Shown here piece by piece: positions 21,706-26,191 of a stretch of DNA of 26,191 nt (the stretch's first letter is position 1; every line of letters begins with the position of its first letter). The notes under the pieces are model-generated. The model ran no database searches. It was not told the DNA's origin and worked only from the letters and a program-made list of their open reading frames with translations. Location: positions 1 through 26,191 of the IMG/VR virus record IMGVR_UViG_3300032073_000209, one strand, 5' to 3'. The translations under genes and the position numbers were made by a program. The DNA is from a virus.

Positions 21706-21970
21706 TTATCCCGATGGAATGACTTCTGCTGACCATGCCTACCTTGATGGATACAGTGGGTGTTTACACGAATCTACCAGTGTCGAGGATGTGAGAATGA
21801 GAGTTCGTATTCCTAAAGGAATGACAGGTGGGCAGATTATTGAACTACATGGGTTAGATATTGAAGCCTACTTCGTCTGCGACAAGTGCAATCTAGGTAA
21901 GTGGATACCAGTTGATGTTGACTCATACATTGAGGGGTTAGACTGTCAAGGTGAGGACTTAGAAGATTAA
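21698..21970 (+). CDS. Small cysteine-containing protein of unknown function (90 aa)
   Basis: The start at ATG 21698 (MSNYPDGMTSADHAYL) overlaps the stop of the 20-aa frame. A longer frame from 21662 is less likely. It has a CDKC pair near residue 66 and single cysteines near residues 22 and 83, which might form a zinc site. The central part has VRMRVRIPKGMTGGQIIEL. It ends just before a UUCG hairpin. No family is recognised. Confidence 0.7.
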   Translation: MSNYPDGMTSADHAYLDGYSGCLHESTSVEDVRMRVRIPKGMTGGQIIELHGLDIEAYFVCDKCNLGKWIPVDVDSYIEGLDCQGEDLED

Positions 21971-21975
21971 AACGC

Positions 21976-21989
21976 CACCCTTCGGGGTG
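21976..21989 (+). terminator. C(UUCG)G hairpin after the first rightward operon
   Basis: CACCC-TTCG-GGGTG forms a 5-bp GC-rich stem with an extra-stable tetraloop. It starts 6 nt after the stop of the preceding gene. No T-tract follows, so it may be an RNA 3'-end stabiliser rather than an archaeal terminator. Confidence 0.55.
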
Positions 21990-21997
21990 TGCATAAT

Positions 21998-22037
21998 AGC
22001 AAAGCAATGCCTACCATATGGTAAGATACTTTGTCAA
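21998..22037 (+). repeat. Palindromic promoter element, copy 2
   Basis: Left arm AGCAAAGC, core CTACCATATGGTAA, right arm ACTTTGTCAA. The centre is about 55 nt before the ATG at 22073. The segment between carries a weaker version of the shared CCT...GCTTG sequence. Confidence 0.75.
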
Positions 22038-22072
22038 CATTTACCTCATGATGCTTGGTGCGACCTCTTGTT

Positions 22073-22879
22073 ATGGAGATGTTATCTATACTAACACTGC
22101 TATTTGCAGTGATGCTTGCTGTTGAACGCCCAAAGGAAGGCTTTGGAGGTCTAATGCCAATCAGTGATACTGAAATCATGGCACAACACCTGAATGGTCT
22201 ATCTGATGATGAATTGTCTAGTGGAACTAGAATGCTGAATGAATTGAAGGCTCTTATTGAGCAGGAAAAGAGAATTAGAGCAGTTATTCCGCTTAAGGAA
22301 CATAATCAAAGGTGGATGGAGAAGAATGGTGAGTTTTATCAGCAACTCAAAGATGCTGTTGATGCTCATCTTGCTCTAAGGAGAAATATTGGTCTTTCGG
22401 ATTACGATGTTAATCGTGATAGGTACGGAGACCTTGAGATAGAGGGAGCAGATGATGAGACTGATGGGCATTTGGCTATGTTATCTGCATCATATGAAGA
22501 TATCATGAAAAAGGCTTCTTGGTTGAGGAATCGTGGCAGTAGATATGCCATCAAGCACTTCATGAAGACTGGTGAAAAGAAGTATTGGCCGACAGATTAC
22601 AAGAAAATGCTAGGAATAAAGGGGGATACTACTAGTTGCGAAATCTGTTATGAGAATGCCTTCTACCAATCTGACTATGAAGCATCTTGGCAGGAAATGC
22701 CGGGTGCGCCTGTTCAGCCAGCATACTACTATTACAGTTGTGCTTGCTGTGGAATTAGTACATCTAAGACAGGTAGCCAATCTGAGAACATCTGTGGTGT
22801 AGATATGGTCGGTCAGCCTCTTTATGCTAACATGACAACAGAAGAAGTAGCAAGAATGTCCGATGAATACGGATATTGA
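22073..22879 (+). CDS. Membrane-anchored or secreted protein with C-terminal cysteine cluster (268 aa)
   Basis: The N-terminus MEMLSILTLLFAVMLAVERP is a hydrophobic helix with few charges before it, so it is a signal anchor or signal peptide. The middle is helical and charged (DDELSSGTRMLNELKALIEQE, VIPLKEHNQRWMEKNGEFY). The last third has CEICYENAFY and YYYYSCACCG, which could form a zinc site. The start at ATG 22073 is at the fixed palindrome distance; TTG at 22055 is possible. It is followed by a GNRA hairpin. Function unknown. Confidence 0.7.
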   Translation: MEMLSILTLLFAVMLAVERPKEGFGGLMPISDTEIMAQHLNGLSDDELSSGTRMLNELKALIEQEKRIRAVIPLKEHNQRWMEKNGEFYQQLKDAVDAHLALRRNIGLSDYDVNRDRYGDLEIEGADDETDGHLAMLSASYEDIMKKASWLRNRGSRYAIKHFMKTGEKKYWPTDYKKMLGIKGDTTSCEICYENAFYQSDYEASWQEMPGAPVQPAYYYYSCACCGISTSKTGSQSENICGVDMVGQPLYANMTTEEVARMSDEYGY

Positions 22880-22887
22880 ACCTAACA

Positions 22888-22913
22888 GGTCGGGGGAGGA
22901 GACTCCCTCGGCC
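22888..22913 (+). terminator. 11-bp hairpin with GAGA (GNRA) loop
   Basis: GGTCGGGGGAG pairs with CTCCCTCGGCC (two G-U pairs) around the loop GAGA. It starts 8 nt after the gene's stop. It is the strongest of the intergenic hairpins and has no T-tract. Confidence 0.6.
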
Positions 22914-22927
22914 TCAAGGTCTACGCT

Positions 22928-22970
22928 CACAAAGTAAGACTTCAACCATATGGTAGGAGTGGCGACAGGC
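22928..22970 (+). repeat. Palindromic promoter element, copy 3 (degenerate)
   Basis: The left arm CACAAAGT and core AACCATATGGTAG are present. The right arm is lost (GGAGTGGCGACAGG). No open frame follows at the usual distance. Confidence 0.65.
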
Positions 22971-23058
22971 TACACACTAAATGATGTAATCACTCATCAT
23001 CATCATCGTCTGTTCTGTAAAGCACTGTTGTCACCTCCTAACCCCGACAGGTTGCACC

Positions 23059-23095
23059 AACAAGTTGACAACCATATGGTAAGTTACTTTGTCAG
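23059..23095 (+). repeat. Palindromic promoter element, copy 4
   Basis: The left arm is diverged (AACAAGTTG), with core ACCATATGGTAA and right arm ACTTTGTCAG. The conserved downstream segment CCCTGATAATGGTTAAGACA with ACGTATAG follows at 23100-23127. The next start codon is farther than usual (23169). Confidence 0.75.
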
Positions 23096-23168
23096 CGTAC
23101 CCTGATAATGGTTAAGACAACGTATAGTTGTCTGAAGAGGTCGGACAAACTAACAGGAAGTGAATAAA

Positions 23169-23675
23169 ATGGCAAAAAGTAATGGAAGCGAAACATGGAA
23201 CGATGACCAAGCCACTGTGCTTGAGTATATAGAGACGAATGAAGGTAAGTTGGACACTATGACAGTGTTACAACTTCAAGATTATCTGAGTGAGGGAAAC
23301 AGAACAATATCCCGCCAAAACTCGATAACAAAGGCAATCAAGATGCAGTTGGCGACAATATCAAGAGTTACCAACGGCGAAATTGTGAACCCAATGGCAT
23401 CTCAGCAAGGCAAAAGAGCATCATTTGCACTATCTGAGGCAGAACAAGCCGACAAGGACGAAACTGTGTATCATATCAGTGAAGTTGACGGTGGAATCAA
23501 TGTTTTCATCGGTGATAGAACTCTATCCCTGATGGACAAGTTCAACGGACGAACAAACGATGACGGAAGCAGGAAAACCTCATGGAATAGCCTAACAGAG
23601 ATGTTCATGGCGACCATCGGGGAGAGAACGGATGAGAACTTCAACAAAGAAGTAAAAACAGCGAGGTCTGCATAA
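23169..23675 (+). CDS. Protein of unknown function (168 aa)
   Basis: The ATG at 23169 is preceded by GGAAGTGA, so unlike its neighbours it probably has a leader. A GTG at 23160 is possible. The N-terminal half is helical (ATVLEYIETNEGKLDTMTVL, LQDYLSEGNRTISRQ). The central part has strands (ETVYHISEVDGGINVFIGDR). The C-terminal helix (SWNSLTEMFMATIGERTD) is amphipathic. No cysteines, no membrane segments. A DNA-binding helical domain is conceivable, but no family is recognised. Confidence 0.75.
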   Translation: MAKSNGSETWNDDQATVLEYIETNEGKLDTMTVLQLQDYLSEGNRTISRQNSITKAIKMQLATISRVTNGEIVNPMASQQGKRASFALSEAEQADKDETVYHISEVDGGINVFIGDRTLSLMDKFNGRTNDDGSRKTSWNSLTEMFMATIGERTDENFNKEVKTARSA

Positions 23676-23710
23676 GTTTGACCTCTTCTGACCTCTTCAG
23701 ACACCTAATT

Positions 23711-23726
23711 TGACCCTTCGGGGTCA
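23711..23726 (+). terminator. C(UUCG)G hairpin
   Basis: TGACCC-TTCG-GGGTCA is a perfect 6-bp stem with a UUCG loop, 35 nt after the preceding stop and 15 nt before palindrome copy 5. Confidence 0.55.
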
Positions 23727-23740
23727 TCTTGGGGTCGCCT

Positions 23741-23781
23741 CTGACAAAGTAATACTACCATATGGTAGTGTGCTTTGCTAC
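23741..23781 (+). repeat. Palindromic promoter element, copy 5
   Basis: Left arm CTGACAAAGT, core CTACCATATGGTAG, right arm GCTTTGCTAC. Both arms are present. The centre is 54 nt before the ATG at 23816. Confidence 0.8.
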
Positions 23782-23815
23782 AATATCCCTATTATGCTTG
23801 AGAAGACGTATTTAC
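23782..23815 (+). promoter_or_regulatory. Conserved promoter-like segment after palindrome copy 5
   Basis: ATATCCCTATTATGCTTGAG followed by AAGACGTAT. The CCCTAT(T)A block is about 28 nt before the ATG, consistent with a TATA-like element for a leaderless mRNA. Confidence 0.5.
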
Positions 23816-24013
23816 ATGGAATCGGAAGCGATACTAAACAAGCAATACCAGTATGAAGTAGAAGTCGGACATGCAAAACAGGGTTCACACCATGTTTTGA
23901 TACTCAAGTCCCTCAAGGTGCGTGATGACAATCTAGCAGATGTCATTGCTCAACTTAATGTAGCACTTGAGTCGGTGAAGGAAACATTCGTAGAAGGGGG
24001 TTTCACACAATGA
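23816..24013 (+). CDS. Small protein of unknown function (65 aa)
   Basis: The start at 23816 (MESEAILNKQYQ) is set by the fixed palindrome distance; the longer frame reads through the promoter segment. It has two strands (QYEVEVGHAKQGSHHVLILK) followed by a helix (LADVIAQLNVALESVKETF), a simple alpha/beta domain. The stop overlaps the next ATG, so the two proteins are made together. Confidence 0.7.
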   Translation: MESEAILNKQYQYEVEVGHAKQGSHHVLILKSLKVRDDNLADVIAQLNVALESVKETFVEGGFTQ

Positions 24014-24750
24014 GTCAGAAACACATCAGGACCGTAGAGATATCATACCCATTTGGGTTTAACAGTAGTGAGAAGGAGTTGCTCAACCTTGAGTTATTCA
24101 AGTACAACGTAATCAACGTGGATAAGTGGGATAATGAGATACCATCCTATCAGTCTGAGACTGTTGAAAGCACTATGTCTAAGTATACTGTCGTGATGTA
24201 TAACGGTGAGTTAGTATTTGACTACCGACAAGATGCTCAGTCAGTCATAAACCAACTAATAGCACAAGGGCTTGAAGTAAACGATGAGCCTGTTGTCAGT
24301 GAAGAGACTACTTCTAAGGTTGTTGAACCACAATGGCGTGGTGAGACAATTCTCTTCTTGGATACTGCACATCACTTGGGTTCTTACAGTCAGAAGTTCC
24401 ATATCGTATCAGAAAACGAAGTAGGTGAAGCAGTTGTCAAACTGTATGTGTCTTTCAAGGCATATTCATACTCTAGCACCTTGACTTTCACTGCTGAGTG
24501 GTCTACTGACAGAGTTCAGAAGTCTGATGTCATCGAACAGCACTTGGTTGATTTACCTACACCAATGATGGGTAAGATACAGTCAATCTTTGAGAGCATC
24601 TTCTACTCAGAGGCATTCGATAAGAAGGCAGAAGAACCAATTATCTCTTGTAAGTTCGATGTAGTGTCAAAGCACTCATCTGAATGTAAGCCCTCAGTCA
24701 TTGAGATGCTTAGAGAAGCAAAGAAACAAGCCTCTTCGGAAGAAGAGTGA
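24010..24750 (+). CDS. Protein of unknown function (246 aa)
   Basis: The ATG overlaps the TGA of the previous gene. The product is beta-rich with many aromatic residues: YTVVMYNGELVFDYR, ETILFLDTAHHLG, AVVKLYVSFKAYSYSSTLTF. A linker is rich in V, E and T (VVSEETTSKVVEP). The C-terminal helix is basic then acidic (VIEMLREAKKQASSEEE). It may consist of two similar beta domains. No family, cysteine cluster or membrane helix is seen. Confidence 0.75.
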   Translation: MSQKHIRTVEISYPFGFNSSEKELLNLELFKYNVINVDKWDNEIPSYQSETVESTMSKYTVVMYNGELVFDYRQDAQSVINQLIAQGLEVNDEPVVSEETTSKVVEPQWRGETILFLDTAHHLGSYSQKFHIVSENEVGEAVVKLYVSFKAYSYSSTLTFTAEWSTDRVQKSDVIEQHLVDLPTPMMGKIQSIFESIFYSEAFDKKAEEPIISCKFDVVSKHSSECKPSVIEMLREAKKQASSEEE

Positions 24751-24764
24751 ACATAACCGTTCCT

Positions 24765-24785
24765 GAGCAGGAAGTAAAACTGCTC
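24765..24785 (+). terminator. Hairpin GAGCAG/CTGCTC
   Basis: A perfect 6-bp stem with a 9-nt loop, 14 nt after the preceding stop. Confidence 0.5.
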
Positions 24786-24844
24786 ATTCACACTCCACCC
24801 CTTAAGGGAACAATTGGGGATGATGGACAAACAGTAAGTTCGAC

Positions 24845-24907
24845 ATGCGATTATGTGCAGCAGCGTTATTAGACTTAGATGAAGCCGGAATATACTCTAA
24901 GCAATGA
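24845..24907 (+). CDS. Possible 20-aa micro-protein
   Basis: In a 300-bp gap, the frame MRLCAAALLDLDEAGIYSKQ is protein-like, but it has no clear ribosome-binding site and no palindrome upstream. It could be the remnant of a lost gene. Confidence 0.25.
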   Translation: MRLCAAALLDLDEAGIYSKQ

Positions 24908-24947
24908 ACCGGGTATGAATCCTTAACCATGCAACTACTGTCACTGT

Positions 24948-24966
24948 CCTGACTCCTCAGTTCAGG
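24948..24966 (+). terminator. Weak hairpin CCTGA/TCAGG before palindrome copy 6
   Basis: A 5-bp stem with a 9-nt loop, 6 nt before the palindrome. It holds the usual position of the intergenic hairpins but is weaker. Confidence 0.4.
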
Positions 24967-24972
24967 GTCAGA

Positions 24973-25012
24973 GCAACAAAGTGCCTTACCATATGGTAAG
25001 CAACTTTGTCAG
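24973..25012 (+). repeat. Palindromic promoter element, copy 6 (best copy)
   Basis: ACAAAGT-N3-TTACCATATGGTAA-N3-ACTTTGT is a perfect interrupted palindrome of 34 bp, followed by CAG. The centre is about 58 nt before the ATG at 25050. Confidence 0.85.
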
Positions 25013-25049
25013 ACGACCCTATACAATCCTTGAGGGAACGTATAGGTAC
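25013..25049 (+). promoter_or_regulatory. Conserved promoter-like segment after palindrome copy 6
   Basis: ACCCTATACAATCCTTGAGG followed by GAACGTATAGG. The CCCTATACA block lies about 34 to 26 nt before the ATG. Confidence 0.5.
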
Positions 25050-25313
25050 ATGACAAGAATACAACACATGAGAACAAAAGGCGGGAACGATGCAAAGAAT
25101 CAATTTGAAGTCTTTGATGATGAAGGTAAGCACTTTCTTTCATATAATTCAAAGATAGCCACGATAAAAGGCGATGAAGTAACACTATACGAGCCATATT
25201 GGAACATGTATAGTCAAACGACTAATTATTATCTTCTTCAGTTCCTGAACGAGTCTTCAATTCAAGACATTAGGGAAAAAGTGGCCGGAGGTGAATTCAA
25301 TGTTGTATGCTAG
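25050..25313 (+). CDS. Small phage-type protein with 'SYNSKIA ... WNMYSQTT' motif (87 aa)
   Basis: The start at 25050 (MTRIQHMRTKGGND) is set by the palindrome distance. The core, HFLSYNSKIATIKGDEVTLY then PYWNMYSQTTNYYLLQFLNE, follows a pattern common in small proteins of marine and other phages: S-Y-x-S/T-x-I-A, then W-x-x-S-x-T-T-x-x-Y-x-x-x-F-L. Two or three strands are followed by a helix. The function is unknown in all members I know. It ends IREKVAGGEFNVVC. Confidence 0.75.
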   Translation: MTRIQHMRTKGGNDAKNQFEVFDDEGKHFLSYNSKIATIKGDEVTLYEPYWNMYSQTTNYYLLQFLNESSIQDIREKVAGGEFNVVC

Positions 25314-25426
25314 CGATGACGATGACGATTGTTAAACTGAAATTTTAACTCGATGGCTCAAATATGAAAGAATGACCTAAACAAACCGAAATTATGCGTT
25401 AAGGTTGATTATTTGAGTTAAGATAT

Positions 25427-25468
25427 GAAGGGGGGAAGCCCGACAGATAGAAAACACTTCCCTCCTTC
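25427..25468 (+). terminator. 12-bp purine/pyrimidine hairpin before palindrome copy 7
   Basis: GAAGGGGGGAAG pairs with CTTCCCTCCTTC (one G-U pair) around an 18-nt loop. It stands 17 nt before copy 7, the usual hairpin position. Confidence 0.55.
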
Positions 25469-25485
25469 TACAATCGAGGTAAACG

Positions 25486-25526
25486 TAGACAAAGTTAGTT
25501 ACCATATGGTAGTGAAACTTTGTCAG
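25486..25526 (+). repeat. Palindromic promoter element, copy 7
   Basis: Left arm TAGACAAAGTTAG, core TTACCATATGGTAG, right arm AACTTTGTCAG. The conserved segment ACCTCAATATGGTTGAGACA with GTTATAGG follows at 25530-25557. No gene starts at the expected distance. Confidence 0.8.
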
Positions 25527-25769
25527 GATACCTCAATATGGTTGAGACAGGTTATAGGTGTTGAGCAGTACACTCAGCATGTGATGACTGAATAATGCCG
25601 TTATTAGGGCATAAGGTACTACAAGTGACTCTGTGGTGGAGTAGCGAGTCGGTGTGATAAAGCATTGGCAGTACAATGAGGGTAACTCCTTACTTGTAGG
25701 TATAATCGGGTCAATTCGGAAACGGAAAAACTGATACCCATTGATTATTGGAAGACGCTAGAAATAGAG
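25527..25769 (+). other. Possible non-coding transcript or leader downstream of palindrome copy 7
   Basis: A good promoter-like segment is followed by about 200 bp without an ORF above 20 codons. Short stems occur (ACTC-TGTGGTG-GAGT near 25628). It may encode a structured RNA or a leader for the micro-ORF at 25770. Confidence 0.35.
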
Positions 25770-25844
25770 ATGAATCCTCACACTATACACCTCATCGCAG
25801 GGTTGAGCAAGTCGGAAAGCACTATGGAAGCGTTAGGTTACTAG
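25770..25844 (+). CDS. Possible 24-aa micro-protein
   Basis: The frame MNPHTIHLIAGLSKSESTM ends EALGY at a TAG. The same frame is open and protein-like for about 28 codons upstream (including PIDYWKTLEIE) but lacks an ATG, GTG or TTG. It may be a degraded gene or use a rare start. Two hairpins follow directly. Confidence 0.3.
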   Translation: MNPHTIHLIAGLSKSESTMEALGY

Positions 25845-25852
25845 GTATAGAG

Positions 25853-25894
25853 CATCCAAATGGATGATACTCAGAAATACCCTCCCAATGGGAG
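25853..25894 (+). terminator. Two small hairpins after the micro-ORF
   Basis: CATCC-AAAT-GGATG (25853-25866) and CTCCC-AAT-GGGAG (25882-25894) lie between the micro-ORF stop and palindrome copy 8. Confidence 0.45.
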
Positions 25895-25944
25895 ACCGTG
25901 AGAGTTCTTATCCTTGATATGCTCCCCTGCCTCTGAGGTAGCCT

Positions 25945-25967
25945 TAGACAAAGTTAGTTACCATATG
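25945..25967 (+). repeat. Palindromic promoter element, copy 8 (left half only)
   Basis: The left arm and core up to CATATG are identical to copy 7 over about 22 bp. The right half is replaced by the arm of a hairpin terminator. Confidence 0.7.
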
Positions 25968-26018
25968 ATTGTAGATTAATTTTCTACAACCATATGCAAA
26001 TTTTTTTTGGCTTTTTTT
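25962..26018 (+). terminator. Hairpin plus double T-tract terminator closing the rightward block
   Basis: The 14-bp stem CATATGATTGTAGA / TCTACAACCATATG (one mismatch) has a 7-nt loop. Two T-runs follow, eight T at 26001-26008 and seven T at 26012-26018. T-tracts are the known archaeal termination signal, so this should end plus-strand transcription. Confidence 0.7.
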
Positions 26019-26082
26019 GTTGTCGCTCACTTCCTTCAAAAAAGTAAGAAATCGTTGTCTAAAGGCGGTGTAGAAAGTACAC

Positions 26083-26114
26083 TACTATAAACCGACACTA
26101 TTTCCGTGTTTCAT
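26083..26114 (+). promoter_or_regulatory. TATA-like promoter of the gene at the right edge
   Basis: CTACTATAAACC lies about 25-32 nt upstream of an ATG at 26115, the archaeal TATA spacing for a leaderless transcript. No palindrome precedes it, so it seems to be outside the palindrome regulon. Confidence 0.4.
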
Positions 26115-26191
26115 ATGTCTGTTTACAAGGAAAACAAAGCGATGAAAAATTCGCCATCAAATACTTCCTTTGAGATAATACTGAACGGTTC
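26115..26191 (+). CDS. Start of a gene cut by the window edge
   Basis: The open frame starts MSVYKENKAMKNSPSN and continues TSFEIILNG to the end of the window. It lies after the strong terminator and a TATA-like box. Only about 25 residues are visible and no family can be assigned. Confidence 0.45.
   Translation, partial: MSVYKENKAMKNSPSNTSFEIILNG

Noticed and set aside
22610-22945. Minus-strand ORF of 111 aa
   Set aside because: It is antisense to the 268-aa membrane/cysteine protein and runs through a hairpin and a palindrome.
20891-25996. CRISPR array as explanation of the repeats
   Set aside because: Copies are 130 bp to 1.2 kb apart with genes between them, are palindromic and vary in sequence; there are no regular spacers.

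Overview
The window reads as part of the genome of a DNA virus of archaea. Informational genes of archaeal/eukaryotic type (a small RFC clamp-loader subunit, a partial sliding-clamp-like protein, an ATP-dependent DNA ligase, a TFB transcription factor, a PC4-like protein) sit among dozens of very small, overlapping genes of viral character. These include many zinc-ribbon mini-proteins, a NMAD1/MazG-like protein and a protein with the viral 'SYNS-IA' motif. No capsid, tail, terminase, rRNA or tRNA gene is visible. The gene set resembles what is described for marine archaeal tailed viruses such as the magroviruses of Poseidoniota, but the host assignment is inference.

Layout. From 1 to about 20280 nearly everything is on the minus strand, in tightly packed, often ATGA-overlapping operons. 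Read in the direction of transcription (right to left): a NMAD1-like protein, a poorly coding stretch with two micro-ORFs, zinc-finger and phage-type proteins, a Ub-fold candidate ending GG-Arg-Phe, a B12-dependent ribonucleotide reductase, TFB, an E1/ThiF-like enzyme, zinc-binding proteins, a JAMM peptidase, a 23-residue peptide with a PIP-box-like motif, a glycosylation-rich lipoprotein, and then a replication module. That module holds a PC4-like protein, DNA ligase, a LAGLIDADG-fold protein, a clamp-loader large-subunit-like protein with C-terminal PIP motif, RFC-S, a candidate SSB, a RecA/Sak4-like ATPase and the start of the sliding-clamp-like gene.

From 20281 to 20950 lies an AT-rich, repeat-bearing divergent intergenic region that could hold an origin and promoters. 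From 20953 to the right end all genes are on the plus strand and are small and mostly unrecognised. This block is built from repeated modules: gene(s), often a strong RNA hairpin (C(UUCG)G or GNRA loops), a roughly 40-bp palindrome centred on TACCATATGGTA with CAAAGT/ACTTTG arms, a conserved promoter-like segment, then the next gene. Four start codons fall 54-58 nt from the palindrome centre. Eight copies are visible. The last is fused to a hairpin plus T-tract terminator at about 25962-26018, after which a new gene begins at the window edge.

Two systems stand out. One is the palindrome/promoter/hairpin array that appears to define a dedicated viral regulon. The other is a possible E1 + JAMM + Ub-fold set that recalls archaeal sampylation (UbaA/SAMP/JAMM), here in a viral genome. 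Virus-encoded TFB and PC4-like proteins suggest that the virus also reshapes the host transcription machinery.
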